Part shown: positions 9,801 to 18,723 of the stretch, piece by piece | Layout of the letters: each line of letters starts with the position of its first letter | How positions within the stretch are numbered: position 1 is the first letter of the stretch | Source: an uncultured Halomonas sp. | GTDB taxonomy: Bacteria; Pseudomonadota; Gammaproteobacteria; Pseudomonadales; Halomonadaceae | Assembly: GCF_947493865.1 (NCBI RefSeq) | Contig: NZ_CANLTC010000013.1 | Coordinates: 41,851 to 105,850, forward strand | Direction of reading: 5' to 3' | DNA: 64,000 bases | Program-made: the position numbers and the translations under genes | The notes under the pieces: generated by a model | What the model saw: the letters and a program-made list of their open reading frames with translations, nothing else | Told to the model about the DNA's origin: nothing | The model's database searches: none

Positions 9801-9930
9801 CTGACTAAATGCCTGCACGAACGAATCGCTTCGTTGCGCGGTGCTCAAAAGCTCGCCTAACACCAGTTATGTCTCGCTTTTTGTGCTCCGTGCGCCTCGC
9901 GCTTCATTTCGTTCGGCAATTTAGTTAGCG
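9801..9930. repeat. Large imperfect palindrome between bcsG and radD
   Basis: Two arms face each other around a centre near 9865: ACTAAAT (9804) with ATTTAGT (9919), GAACGAA (9819) with TTCGTTC (9908), and TGCTCAAAAGC (9842) with GCTTTTTGTGC (9876). The pairs are nested and co-centred, so the whole 130 bp could fold as one long interrupted hairpin. No gene lies inside. It looks like an interspersed palindromic element (REP/MITE-like), and it may also end bcsG transcription. Confidence 0.7.
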
Positions 9931-9966
9931 ATCCCCTAACCAAGGAGCGTCATGTAGGATAGTGCC

Positions 9967-11820
9967 ATGAAGGCCGTTACACCTTTTACACCGCCTGCGC
10001 TGCGGCCCTATCAGCAACAGGCCGTAACGCGGGTGATCGAGCATTTTCGCGAGACCGACGACCCGGCGGTGGTGGTGCTGCCCACCGGCAGCGGCAAATC
10101 CCTGGTGATCGCGGAGCTTGCGCGTCTGGCCCGAGGCCGGGTGCTGGTGCTGGCTCATGTGCGCGAACTGGTGGAGCAGAATCACGCCAAGTACCAGGCC
10201 TATGGTCTGCAAGCGGATATCTTCAGCGCCGGTCTCAAGCGCAAGGAATCCAGCCGCCAGGTGGTGTTCGGCTCCGTGCAGTCCGTGGTGCGCAATCTGG
10301 ATGCCTTTGCTCACGAGCGTGACGAGGCCGGTTTCACCCTGCTGGTGATCGACGAGTGCCACCGGGTTTCGCCGGACAAGGACGCCAGCTACCGGCAGGT
10401 CATCGATCATCTGCGCCATGCCAATCCACGGCTCAAGATTCTCGGCCTGACCGCCACGCCGTATCGCCTGGGCCAAGGGTTCATCTATCACCGCCATTAT
10501 CACGGCATGGTACGCGGCGAGGCGGACTGCTTTTTCCAGGCCTGCGTGTTCGAGCAGCCCCTGCGGCTGATGGTGAAGCAGGGCTATCTTGCACCGCCAG
10601 CGCGCATCGATGCGGCGGTCGAGCGTTACGACTTTTCCCAGCTTGCCCCCAACCTGCGCGGCCTGTTCGCCGAGGAAGAACTCAATCGGGTGGTACGGGG
10701 CAATCGCGCCACGCCGACCATCGTCGAGGAGATCGTCGCGCGCGCCCGAGATCGCCGCGGGGTGATGCTGTTCGCCGCCACCGTGGATCATGCGGAGGAA
10801 ATTCTCGGCTATCTACCTGGCGGCGAGGCGGCACTGGTTACCGGGGCGACGCCCTCGAAGGAACGTCAACGGCTGATCGAGGCGTTCAAGGCGCAGCAAT
10901 TGAAGTATCTGGTCAATGTCGCGGTGCTGACCACCGGTTTCGATGCGCCCCATGTGGATCTGATCGCCATTCTGCGGCCCACGGAATCCGTGGGGCTCTA
11001 TCAGCAGATCGTCGGGCGCGGCTTGCGCCTGGCGCCGAACAAGACGGATTGTCTGATTCTCGATTACGCCGGCAACCCCTGGGATCTCTATGCACCGGAG
11101 ATCGGTGCGCCCAAGCCGGACAGCGACTGCGAACCGGTGCAGGTGGAATGCCCGGCCTGCGGCCATGCCAACCTGTTCTGGGGCAAGCGGGATGGCGATA
11201 TCGTCATCGAGCATCACGGGCGGCGCTGCCAAGGGCTTGTGCTTTCTAATCGCGCCCACCCCCGCGCTGTTGATAGCGCCCGACCACGCGCTAAAAGCAC
11301 AAAATCAAAACCGACAGCGCCTACGATGGAGCAATGTTCATTCCGCTTTCGCTTCAAGACCTGCGAGACCTGCGGTGCCGAGAACGATATCGCCGCGCGG
11401 CGCTGTCATGGCTGTGGCGAACGGCTGGTGGACCCGGACGACAAGTTGAAGGACGCGCTGCGCCTGAAGGACGCCCGGGTGCTGCGGGTCAGCGGTATGC
11501 AGCTCGCCGCGACCGTGAATGGTCGCGGCCTGCCTCGGCTCAAGGTGACCTACCATGACGAGGACGGCGCAACACTGGATGAATGGTTCGCCCTGGAAAC
11601 GTCTGCCCAGCGCGGCGCCTTTGCTGCGGCCTTTCTCCGCCATCATCTGCGGGCACCCGGAGCGGATTGGCGGCCGACCTCGCCGGAGGCGGTCATCGCG
11701 GAAGAGAAGCGTCTCAAGGCGCCGGATTTCGTCATCGGCCGCCGGGTAGGGCGCCACTGGCAGGTGCGTGAAAAGCTGTTCGATTATGTCGGGCGCTATC
11801 GCAAGGGAAACGCCGAATAA
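9967..11820 (+). CDS. radD: RadD-type superfamily II helicase
   Basis: DNA repair ATPase of the RadD (YejH) family, 617 aa against about 586 in E. coli. Walker A PTGSGKS near residues 39-45, motif II DECH, motif III TATPYR, and [12 protein letters not shown] (motif VI) are present. The C-terminal part keeps the family zinc-binding pattern [13 protein letters not shown], then [20 protein letters not shown]. Between these fingers the sequence departs from the family for about 25-30 residues ([20 protein letters not shown] and following), exactly where a palindromic DNA element sits. The frame stays open, so the protein is probably full length with an inserted low-complexity loop. Confidence 0.93.
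   Translation: MKAVTPFTPPALRPYQQQAVTRVIEHFRETDDPAVVVLPTGSGKSLVIAELARLARGRVLVLAHVRELVEQNHAKYQAYGLQADIFSAGLKRKESSRQVVFGSVQSVVRNLDAFAHERDEAGFTLLVIDECHRVSPDKDASYRQVIDHLRHANPRLKILGLTATPYRLGQGFIYHRHYHGMVRGEADCFFQACVFEQPLRLMVKQGYLAPPARIDAAVERYDFSQLAPNLRGLFAEEELNRVVRGNRATPTIVEEIVARARDRRGVMLFAATVDHAEEILGYLPGGEAALVTGATPSKERQRLIEAFKAQQLKYLVNVAVLTTGFDAPHVDLIAILRPTESVGLYQQIVGRGLRLAPNKTDCLILDYAGNPWDLYAPEIGAPKPDSDCEPVQVECPACGHANLFWGKRDGDIVIEHHGRRCQGLVLSNRAHPRAVDSARPRAKSTKSKPTAPTMEQCSFRFRFKTCETCGAENDIAARRCHGCGERLVDPDDKLKDALRLKDARVLRVSGMQLAATVNGRGLPRLKVTYHDEDGATLDEWFALETSAQRGAFAAAFLRHHLRAPGADWRPTSPEAVIAEEKRLKAPDFVIGRRVGRHWQVREKLFDYVGRYRKGNAE
11237..11302. repeat. Palindromic element inserted in frame inside radD
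   Basis: Left arm TTGTGCTTT (11237-11245) and right arm AAAGCACAA (11294-11302) are perfect inverted repeats. They enclose GCGC blocks and a central hairpin GCGCT (11264-11268) with AGCGC (11275-11279). The element encodes a Ser/Arg/Ala/Pro/Lys-rich loop that is foreign to RadD proteins and lies between the two zinc-binding segments. Confidence 0.7.
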
Positions 11821-11949
11821 ATATCCTGCGCTTCACAAGGCTTATGTCGCTAGGGAAGAAGTATGAATGCATGGCAATTCGGCATTCTTCCCAAGGCCTA
11901 GTTTCGTTACACTCTGCAGGCGCACAGCCAGCCAGGAGTGCCTGCAAGC

Positions 11950-12864
11950 GTGAGTGACATGTCGGATATCGTCGAATCGCCGGATCAGGCCGCCGTTCAG
12001 GAAACGGCGGCGGTCTTGGCGCGCCTGCACGATCAACCGATCACCGAAATGCCCCAGGATCTCTACATTCCCCCGGAGGCGCTGCGAGTCTTTCTCGAGA
12101 CCTTCGAGGGGCCGCTGGACTTGCTGCTCTATCTGATCCGCCGCCAGAACCTGGATATCCTCTCGATCAACGTGGCCGTCATCACTCATCAGTACATCGA
12201 GTACGTCGAGCTGATGAAGGCAATGGAGATCGAACTGGCCGGCGAGTACCTGCTGATGGCAGCGATGCTCGCCGAGATCAAGTCGCGCACGCTGCTGCCG
12301 CGACCGCCCAAGCAGGATGAAGAAGGCGACGAAGAAGACCCTCGCGCCGAGTTGATTCGCCGTTTGCAGGAGTACGAGCGCTTGAAGCTCGCCGCGGAAG
12401 GGTTGGATGAACTGCCGCGCCTGGGCCGGGACTGGTTCGGTGCCAGTGCGGGGTTGCCGCCGCTGGAAACCCGCGTGGTACATCCGGATGTCGGACTCGA
12501 CGAGCTTCTGGGCGCCCTGTCGGGTATTCTGCGCCGCGCGGAGCTCAATCAGTCCCACAACATCAGCCGCGAGGTGCTTTCGACCCGGGATCGCATGCTG
12601 GCCATCATGGAGCGTCTCAATCACGAACACTTTACGACCTTCGAGTCGCTGTTCAGCCTCGAGGAGGGGCGCGCCGGGGTGATCGTGACCTTCATGGCGA
12701 TCCTGGAACTGGCCAAGGAAATGATGATCGAGATCGTGCAGAATGCGCCGCTATCGTCGATCCATGTGCGAGCGCGTCAGCCCATGGAGGCATCAGAGGA
12801 TATCGATGATATCGTGGTCGGAGACGACCACGACGGCGAAAGCGCCTTCGAGGAGGATGCATGA
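11950..12864 (+). CDS. scpA: ScpA, segregation and condensation protein A (kleisin)
   Basis: Kleisin subunit of the SMC-ScpAB condensin. The N-terminal helix domain FLETFEGPLDLLLYLIRRQN and the following AGEYLLMAAMLAEIKSRTLLPRP are the family signatures. The C-terminal winged helix holds TFMAILELAKE. The GTG at 11950 is chosen because AGGAG at 11934-11938 is well spaced from it. The GTG at 11938 overlaps that site, and the ATG at 11959 is farther away. It has an acidic C-terminus and ends in a four-base overlap with scpB. Confidence 0.93.
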   Translation: MSDMSDIVESPDQAAVQETAAVLARLHDQPITEMPQDLYIPPEALRVFLETFEGPLDLLLYLIRRQNLDILSINVAVITHQYIEYVELMKAMEIELAGEYLLMAAMLAEIKSRTLLPRPPKQDEEGDEEDPRAELIRRLQEYERLKLAAEGLDELPRLGRDWFGASAGLPPLETRVVHPDVGLDELLGALSGILRRAELNQSHNISREVLSTRDRMLAIMERLNHEHFTTFESLFSLEEGRAGVIVTFMAILELAKEMMIEIVQNAPLSSIHVRARQPMEASEDIDDIVVGDDHDGESAFEEDA

Positions 12865-13742
12865 ACGACAGCGTTCGGCTCGATGAGATTCTCGAAGCAG
12901 CGCTGCTGGCGGCGGGGGAACCACTACCGGTGGAACGCCTGGAAGAGCTATTCGATGAACGGGAATGCCCGCCTCGCAGCGAGTTGCGCGATGCCCTAGG
13001 GGAGCTAGCCACTCGGCTGGAGAACTCGGCGCTGGAGCTGATCGAATCCGCCTCCGGTTTCCAGGTGCGTATTCGTCCGCGTCTTTCGCCCTGGGTCTCG
13101 CGATTGTGGGATGAACGTCCGCAGCGCTACTCTCGGGCATTGCTCGAAACCCTGGCGCTGATCGCCTATCGCCAACCCGTGACCCGGGGCGATATCGAGG
13201 AGGTGCGTGGCGTCGCGGTGAGCAGTTCGATCATGCGCACCCTGAGCGAACGCGGCTGGATTCGGGTGGTCGGCCATCGCGACGTACCGGGGCGCCCGGC
13301 GGTCTACGCCACCACCCGGCAGTTTCTCGACGACTTCGGCCTCAAGACCCTGGACGCCCTGCCGCCGATGCACGAGCTCAAGGGCTTCGACATGCTCGAA
13401 GAGACCCTGTATGAAGACGAGATTGACATTCAGGGTGCTCGGGCGCATAGCGTGGATACTTCATCGGGCGAAGAGAACACCGACGACGAGCCGGCAGAGG
13501 ATGCCGCCGATGAGGTTTCCGTTCAGCAAGAAGCGCAAGAAGAGCAGCAAACGACGGCCGGGATGGCCGACGAAGACCCCCACGCCGGGATGGCGTCCGA
13601 CCGGCCGAGACTCAGCTTCGCGGATCTCGAAGCGCGCTTGGCCGAACGCGCCCGCAATTTTCAGACCGTCGACAGCGAAAGCGACGATGACGGCCTGGCG
13701 GACGCGGAACACTCATCAGACGAGAATACGTCCGACTCATGA
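12861..13742 (+). CDS. scpB: ScpB, segregation and condensation protein B
   Basis: Winged-helix partner of ScpA in bacterial condensin. Family marks are [24 protein letters not shown] sequence and [20 protein letters not shown], with [17 protein letters not shown] in the second winged helix. After about residue 190 comes a long Glu/Asp-rich tail, so at 293 aa it is clearly longer than the roughly 200 aa core of the family. Such acidic tails are common in halophile proteins. It overlaps scpA and rluB by four bases each. Confidence 0.93.
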   Translation: MNDSVRLDEILEAALLAAGEPLPVERLEELFDERECPPRSELRDALGELATRLENSALELIESASGFQVRIRPRLSPWVSRLWDERPQRYSRALLETLALIAYRQPVTRGDIEEVRGVAVSSSIMRTLSERGWIRVVGHRDVPGRPAVYATTRQFLDDFGLKTLDALPPMHELKGFDMLEETLYEDEIDIQGARAHSVDTSSGEENTDDEPAEDAADEVSVQQEAQEEQQTTAGMADEDPHAGMASDRPRLSFADLEARLAERARNFQTVDSESDDDGLADAEHSSDENTSDS

Positions 13743-14605
13743 ACACCACGAACACGACCACCGAAAAGCTGCAGAAAGTTCTCGCCCGGGCCGGCCTGGG
13801 ATCGCGCCGCGAGATGGAAACCGCCATCAGCGCCGGGCGCGTCAAGGTCAACGGGCAGGTTGCCACCCTGGGCGATCGCATCGAGGCCAAGGACAAGGTC
13901 ACTTTCGATGACCGCCCGCTCAACCTGCGCGGCGCCGAGGAAGTGCCGCGTAGGGTCATCATGTACAACAAGCCGGAAGGCGAGCTGTGCACCCGCAAGG
14001 ACCCGGAAGGCCGGCGCACTGTGTTCGACCGACTGCCGCGCCTGAAAGGGGAGCGCTGGATCGCCATCGGCCGTCTGGATATCAACACCAGTGGTCTCCT
14101 GCTGTTCACCACCGATGGCGAACTGGCCAATCGCCTGATGCACCCCTCGACCCAGGTCGAGCGTGAATACGCCGTGCGCATCATGGGCAACGTCAAACGC
14201 GAGCAGATCGTGGCCATGGTCGAAGGGGTGATGCTCGAGGATGGCCCGGCGCGCTTCACCGACGTGCAGGAGTTCGGCGGCGAAGGCATCAACACCTGGT
14301 TCCACGTGGTCATCATGGAAGGGCGCAACCGCGAGGTGCGCAGGCTGTGGGAATCCCAGGGGCTCACCGTCAGCCGCCTGAAGCGGGTGCGCTACGGCAA
14401 CATCTTCATCGACAAGCGGGCCAAGGCCGGCGAATGGGTCGAGCTGAGTCAGGACGAGATCGACGATCTCTCCAACCTGGCCGGTCTGGAGCCACGCAAG
14501 GTACCGGATCTGACCCCGGACGAGCAGAACCGCTGGAGCCGCGACAAGAACAAGCGCCGCCCGGTGCGGGCCATGCGCAAACCGAAGGAGCCGCGGCCGC
14601 GGTGA
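13739..14605 (+). CDS. rluB: RluB, 23S rRNA pseudouridine synthase
   Basis: RsuA-family pseudouridine synthase expected to modify helix 89 of 23S rRNA. An N-terminal S4 RNA-binding domain ([18 protein letters not shown]) precedes the catalytic domain with [18 protein letters not shown], whose Asp is the catalytic residue. A basic tail ([19 protein letters not shown]) follows. The scpA-scpB-rluB order is widely conserved in proteobacteria. Confidence 0.93.
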   Translation: MNTTNTTTEKLQKVLARAGLGSRREMETAISAGRVKVNGQVATLGDRIEAKDKVTFDDRPLNLRGAEEVPRRVIMYNKPEGELCTRKDPEGRRTVFDRLPRLKGERWIAIGRLDINTSGLLLFTTDGELANRLMHPSTQVEREYAVRIMGNVKREQIVAMVEGVMLEDGPARFTDVQEFGGEGINTWFHVVIMEGRNREVRRLWESQGLTVSRLKRVRYGNIFIDKRAKAGEWVELSQDEIDDLSNLAGLEPRKVPDLTPDEQNRWSRDKNKRRPVRAMRKPKEPRPR

Positions 14606-14618
14606 GTTAAAAGTAAGA

Positions 14619-14648
14619 AAGCTCGTCTGATTGGCGGGCTTTTTTTTA
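14619..14648 (+). terminator. Rho-independent terminator after rluB
   Basis: AAGCTCGTC and GGCGGGCTT pair around a five-base loop with two G-T wobbles, followed by a run of seven or eight T. It lies 14 bases after the rluB stop and closes the scpAB-rluB operon. Confidence 0.85.
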
Positions 14649-14666
14649 AAATCAGTGTCTTGTTAT

Positions 14667-15098
14667 TTAATTTTCATTGCTTTTGGGGTGCGTGTAAATG
14701 TCTTTTGTGGGGCTTTCGCATTTGGCGATTTTAAATTCCCATTGAGCACTAGATTTTTCTTTTTTATTTATTAATTGGGCAACAGAAACATTCCCGTTGG
14801 GGAGGAGGACTATTTTTGTTTCATTTTCTAGATTCTCGCACATACGGTGTTTATCAAACCCTTGATTTTTATGATACATTGTTGCTATAAAATATTTATT
14901 TTGTAGTAGAGATGTAACCTCCCTATCAAGTGCTGTTATATTTTCTGGAGAATAGGTTTTAAAAATATAAAGTGATAGTAGGATTTCACTTGCGATCAGT
15001 AAAAGACTTTCTAATATTTTTTTAGGTTTAGAAGAATTATGTTTGTAATACCTAGTGCTTATAAAAAATATAAGCTGGAGAAGCTTGTATAGGAGCAT
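14667..15098 (-). CDS. Hypothetical protein, downstream half of a split membrane-protein gene
   Basis: No family recognised. The 143-aa frame starts with a hydrophobic helix (LLYKLLQLIFFIS), then a second (LESLLLIASEILLSLYIF), then a polar domain with two Cys. It is strongly AT-rich compared with its neighbours, a sign of transfer. The frame remains open upstream of the ATG through YPFLILVFI, and this continues the last membrane helix of the gene at 15113-15679. The two are therefore probably halves of one gene joined in an earlier or alternative reading state. The ATG at 15098 has a weak ribosome site. Confidence 0.55.
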   Translation of the reverse strand: MLLYKLLQLIFFISTRYYKHNSSKPKKILESLLLIASEILLSLYIFKTYSPENITALDREVTSLLQNKYFIATMYHKNQGFDKHRMCENLENETKIVLLPNGNVSVAQLINKKEKSSAQWEFKIAKCESPTKDIYTHPKSNEN

Positions 15099-15112
15099 TA
15101 TAAAAACTAATA

Positions 15113-15679
15113 TTAAAAACGGATAAATAAATAAATAAAGGTTAAGTAATAAGTGAGAAGTTCTACAAAGGGACTGAAATTAGACGCAGAAACTCCAGTT
15201 AACCTTTCAATGTAAGTACTGGCGCTGGCCTCGAAAACTGTAGATGAAAGCGCGACAAAAATAATGGAAAACATCGATATAGTTAAAACTAGTTCTTTTT
15301 TCTGAAAATAGCGGGCATATTTCTCTATCATAAGGCTTAGTAAAGCTGCAAATATTAAAAAATCCAATATTATGTATAAGGAGAGATCAATATCAAGAAG
15401 ACCATAAAATATAGAAAATAGATAAATACCTAAAATTATTGTTGTAGCATTGATTGTCAGAAGTCGTTTTTGTTTGCTGTTCAGTCTTTGAATTAATGAT
15501 CTTACGAGATGGGCACAAGTCTGTAAAAATTTTGAAAATGGCAATATCATAATGCACAGCCCCTCAGTTCTATTTATTTTTTTCCTGTATGTTTTTTTAC
15601 GGAAAGGAAATGCTGGTAGTAGCAAAGAAACATAAAATAATGTTATGGCAAGTATGCTAATAGACAGGTGATAAGACAC
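15113..15679 (-). CDS. Hypothetical membrane protein, upstream half of a split gene
   Basis: No family recognised. The 188 aa hold about five hydrophobic segments, for example ISILAITLFYVSLLLPAF, ATTIILGIYLFSIFYGLL and LTISMFSIIFVALSSTVF. It ends abruptly inside a helix (LTYYLTFIYLFIRF) at a TTTA repeat. Reading on in the +2 frame continues hydrophobic sequence into the gene at 14667-15098. It is AT-rich like the rest of this islet. Confidence 0.6.
   Translation of the reverse strand: MSYHLSISILAITLFYVSLLLPAFPFRKKTYRKKINRTEGLCIMILPFSKFLQTCAHLVRSLIQRLNSKQKRLLTINATTIILGIYLFSIFYGLLDIDLSLYIILDFLIFAALLSLMIEKYARYFQKKELVLTISMFSIIFVALSSTVFEASASTYIERLTGVSASNFSPFVELLTYYLTFIYLFIRF
15123..15139. repeat. 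Tetranucleotide repeat (ATAA)4 at the frame break
   Basis: Four ATAA units plus one A on the plus strand (TTTA on the coding strand). They sit exactly where the upstream frame runs out. Gain of one unit (+4) or loss of two (-8) would place the two flanking frames in register. Confidence 0.8.
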
Positions 15680-15732
15680 AGTACATCCTCAAATATTGAA
15701 TAAATTCTATTGCAGCGAAGTGCCCCAAGTGT

Positions 15733-15901
15733 TCAGTAAGCGCAGATCGAGTGCCGGAACCCTTTCTGCAGTTCGCCCAGGGTCATCACACTGAGAAATA
15801 GCCGATCTTCTTCCGCGCTTTCCAACCACTCGATGACTTGCGGTGTCGGTGAGGGGTTTGACGACTTCGGAAATCACGCAGGTATCCAGCAGGTAGTTCA
15901 T
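15733..15901 (-). pseudogene. vapC-like PIN toxin remnant, frameshifted and truncated
   Basis: The frame opens as a PIN-domain toxin (MNYLLDTCVISEVVKP, with the first catalytic Asp). After that codon the homology continues only in the +1 frame: SPTPQVIEWLESAEEDRLFL, then SVMTLGELQKG. It then ends after about 55 residues where VapC proteins have about 130-140, so the toxin lacks its later acidic residues and should be inactive. The start overlaps the antitoxin stop by one base (TGATG order), the normal arrangement of such a pair. Confidence 0.85.
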
Positions 15902-16152
15902 CAGAGAGTGACCTCGCACCCTTCATCGCGTGATCTTTCGAGATCGAGCCCAACACCTACTAAAGGCGACTCGCGCAAGAACTCTACGAATGACTTTTGG
16001 GATCGACGCTGAGTCAGAGCGTCATCTTTCTCGGCGGAGATCACTACCATCTTGCGCTTGCCGCGTACCATTATGACTTGAGGGCCATCACGGTCGGTCG
16101 TCTCTACCAGCTCGCTCAATTTGCTCTTGGCTACTTGTAGCTGCCATTCCAT
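15901..16152 (-). CDS. Phd/YefM-type antitoxin
   Basis: Antitoxin of 83 aa with WQLQVAKSKLSELVE at the N-terminus and VIMVRGKRKMVVIS, the Phd DNA-binding fold pattern, followed by a toxin-binding tail. The ATG at 16152 is chosen over one ten codons earlier because a full GGGAGGTGG ribosome site precedes it. Its toxin partner downstream is broken, so this is an orphan that may still repress its own promoter or neutralise a related toxin. The 274 bp between it and the next gene hold no recognisable gene. Confidence 0.85.
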   Translation of the reverse strand: MEWQLQVAKSKLSELVETTDRDGPQVIMVRGKRKMVVISAEKDDALTQRRSQKSFVEFLRESPLVGVGLDLERSRDEGCEVTL

Positions 16153-16426
16153 TGCCACCTCCCTTTCGTAATAGGCATTCATCGATTAAAGACTAGTCTG
16201 GCTAGCTATATAAGAGATGACGAGAATTTTCGGCGCAAGATCCGTTAAGAATCAGATTAAATAACACGTACTCGCTTCATCGTACTTTTAAGCCCCCTCT
16301 GTTGTGATTCAATTAGGGTATTGCCAATTGGGTTCTTCCGTTGGTGGGCCGAGTCGATTCATGCTGTCCATGTTCGGACATTCGATGCGCCGAACGACAT
16401 GACTTCACGCTTACCAGGAAACGAAC

Positions 16427-17443
16427 ATGAATCGGAAAACGACAGCATTACCCAATCGAGTGCTGGGGCTGGGCCTTTCTGTCTCGGCGATTGGCTATGG
16501 CGCCATGGGGCTCAGCGAGTTCTATGGCCCTTCGGACGATACCCAGTCTCTAAGGATGCTCGAAGAGGTGGCCGAGGCCGGTGTTACCCTGATCGATACG
16601 GCGGACATGTACGGTCGCGGGCACAACGAGATGCTGATCGGTCGCTTCCTTGCCGCTCGGGGCTCCGCCGTGGACTCGATCAAGGTTGCGACCAAATGCG
16701 GTATCGATCGGCCCGAGGATGCGGAATACGCCCGGGGCATCAACAATCGTCCCGAGTATATCCGCGCTTGCTGCGATGCCTCGCTGAAGCGCCTGGGCGT
16801 CGAACGAATCGATCTGTACTACATCCATCGAGTGGACCCGCAGGCGGATATCACCGAAACCATGGGTGCGCTGAAGGAGCTGGTCGAGGAAGGCAAGATC
16901 GCTCATGTCGGGCTGTGCGAGGTCTCTGCAGCCACCTTGGGAAAGGCCCATGCGGTGTATCCGATCACGGCGCTGCAAACGGAGTACTCGCTGTGGACGC
17001 GGGATGTCGAGCAGAGCATTTTGCCCAAAGCTAAGGAGTTGGGGATTGGCCTGGTCGCCTACTCACCCCTGGGTCGTGGCTTTCTTACTGGCCGTATCGC
17101 CTCAACGCAGGAACTGGCCGACGGCGATTTCCGGCGCAACAATCCTCGCTTCCAGCAGGATAATCTGGCGCGTAATCTGCAACTGCTCGCGTCGGTCAAG
17201 ACGATTGCCAATCGTCATGGGGCAACCCCGGGTCAAGTGGCGCTTGCCTGGTTGTTGGCCCAAGGGGATAGCATCGTGCCCATTCCAGGCACGCGGCGCT
17301 TACGCTATCTGCAGGAGAATCTCGCCGCCGCCGAGCTTGAACTATCCACAGAAGATAAAGGTGCGCTGGAAAAGGTGTTCACGCCAGGCAGTGTGCAGGG
17401 GGAGCGTTATGGGGAAGAGGGGATGAAAGGGGTCAATGCTTGA
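16427..17443 (+). CDS. Aldo/keto reductase
   Basis: NADPH-dependent oxidoreductase of the AKR superfamily, 338 aa. LSVSAIGYGAMGLSEFYG at the start, the catalytic Asp and Tyr in LIDTADMYGRG, Lys in VATKCGI and His in LYYIHRVDP make up the usual tetrad. GLVAYSPLGRGFLTG and PIPGTRRLRYLQEN belong to the cofactor site. An AGGAAA ribosome site lies just upstream of the ATG. Substrate unknown. The 3' end overlaps the convergent LysR gene by 37 bp. Confidence 0.9.
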   Translation: MNRKTTALPNRVLGLGLSVSAIGYGAMGLSEFYGPSDDTQSLRMLEEVAEAGVTLIDTADMYGRGHNEMLIGRFLAARGSAVDSIKVATKCGIDRPEDAEYARGINNRPEYIRACCDASLKRLGVERIDLYYIHRVDPQADITETMGALKELVEEGKIAHVGLCEVSAATLGKAHAVYPITALQTEYSLWTRDVEQSILPKAKELGIGLVAYSPLGRGFLTGRIASTQELADGDFRRNNPRFQQDNLARNLQLLASVKTIANRHGATPGQVALAWLLAQGDSIVPIPGTRRLRYLQENLAAAELELSTEDKGALEKVFTPGSVQGERYGEEGMKGVNA

Positions 17444-18357
17444 GCGTCGGCGGTTGCAAGCAGCCTGTTCACCACATCGAGTACCGCGTCGTTTTGCTCA
17501 TTGGCGCGCCAGATCAGATGAATATCCATGCTCAGGCGCCTCTCGATATTCTCGGTGAACGCTCGATACACCACCCCGGTACGGCTGGCGGCTTTCATGG
17601 AACTGGGTAGAAATCCCATGCCTTCACCCGCGGCGATACGGGCGAGTAGATCGACGTGTTCCTGGGGCTCCGGTTTGCGAGGTGCAGAAAAGCCCACCTG
17701 ATCGAACAAGGCTTCGCAGCGATCGTAAAAGGTAGGATTATCGACCCGCGGGAACCAGAAAAGTGGCGTGTTCGCGATGTCTTGCAAGTCAATGCGTTCC
17801 TTGCCAGCAGCGGTATGGGACGCCGGCAGCGCCACCATCATCCTGTCCTCGCCAATCTTCTGGCTCTTGAGCGCAGGGGAGGCATTGGTGAAAACACCGA
17901 CGATCGCCAGGTCGACTTGCGAGGCCAGTACGCGCTCGACGAGTCGCTTGGAGTAGGCGCGCTCCAGATGAATGCCATGAGTGAATAACGGTTCCGAGAG
18001 CAGGGCGTCGAGGGCGGTAAACTGGCTGAAATCCATTACGCTGGTCAGGCCGAGCCGGATGTTTTGTTGTTGCACTGCGCCGTCGCGCAACGATGCGACC
18101 GCGTTATCCAACCCCACAAGCAAGCGATGCGCTTCATCGACGAAATGCTTGCCGGTTGGCGTTAGCGCCACCCGATGGGTATCGCGTTCGATCAATCTGA
18201 CACCCAGCAGTGTCTCCAGGCTGCGCACCTGTCTCGATAGCGGTGGTTGCGACATATGCAGGCGTTCGGCCGCACGGCGAAAATTGAGTTCTTCCGCCAC
18301 GGCGACGAAGCACTGCAACTGCCGGATGGTGGGTAAGCGGTTGGAGAGTATCGACAT
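17407..18357 (-). CDS. LysR-family transcriptional regulator
   Basis: DNA-binding regulator of 316 aa. The N-terminal helix-turn-helix is clear (FVAVAEELNFRRAAERLHMS, then QPPLSRQVRSLE), followed by a substrate-binding domain resembling CatM/BenM-type regulators. It converges on the aldo/keto reductase gene and its own upstream side faces a 366-bp spacer, so the target is not evident from position. Confidence 0.9.
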   Translation of the reverse strand: MSILSNRLPTIRQLQCFVAVAEELNFRRAAERLHMSQPPLSRQVRSLETLLGVRLIERDTHRVALTPTGKHFVDEAHRLLVGLDNAVASLRDGAVQQQNIRLGLTSVMDFSQFTALDALLSEPLFTHGIHLERAYSKRLVERVLASQVDLAIVGVFTNASPALKSQKIGEDRMMVALPASHTAAGKERIDLQDIANTPLFWFPRVDNPTFYDRCEALFDQVGFSAPRKPEPQEHVDLLARIAAGEGMGFLPSSMKAASRTGVVYRAFTENIERRLSMDIHLIWRANEQNDAVLDVVNRLLATADAQALTPFIPSSP

Positions 18358-18723
18358 GCTAGGATCGTTTCCCCGCTTTCACGACAACCTGCGAATTCAT
18401 GGCTAATCTACTCTGGTGCCAATACTTTTTCATTGGCCTGATCTACGCCTGGAGTAGATTCGTCAGGCGAGCCTGGGCTTCTGTGTCCGGCGGGTTGATC
18501 TTGTATACGGACAGCTGGGTGTATACTCAACCCAACCAGCATTGCCTCTTGTATCCTCGGTAAGAACCGGGGGCATATGGTAGTTGTAGCTAGACGATGA
18601 AATTCTTGCATATTTCTTAATTATTTAGTTGTTTTTATATTAACAATTTAATGTATCTTTTGATAATGGTTCGCGTTATTTTCAAACGCTTTTTTAATCA
18701 CGATTAATCGAGAGTTCTGTCTT
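18358..18723. other. Intergenic spacer without a recognisable gene
   Basis: Between the LysR gene (start at 18357) and a glycosyltransferase. The left half is GC-rich and the right 120 bp strongly AT-rich. The right part probably holds the glycosyltransferase promoter. A short open frame at 18408-18611 on the minus strand has no protein-like character. A weak CCTCGG/CCGGGG stem lies near 18555-18575. Confidence 0.6.

Noticed and set aside
10356..11249. Overlapping plus-strand frame of 297 codons inside radD
   Set aside because: Out-of-frame shadow of the helicase gene, rich in Arg, Ala and Pro as expected from GC-rich third-base shifts.
16321..17034. Plus-strand frame of 237 codons overlapping the aldo/keto reductase
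   Set aside because: Out-of-frame shadow; the reductase frame has the catalytic tetrad.
18408..18611. Minus-strand frame of 67 codons before the glycosyltransferase
   Set aside because: Composition is not protein-like, no ribosome site, and no motif.
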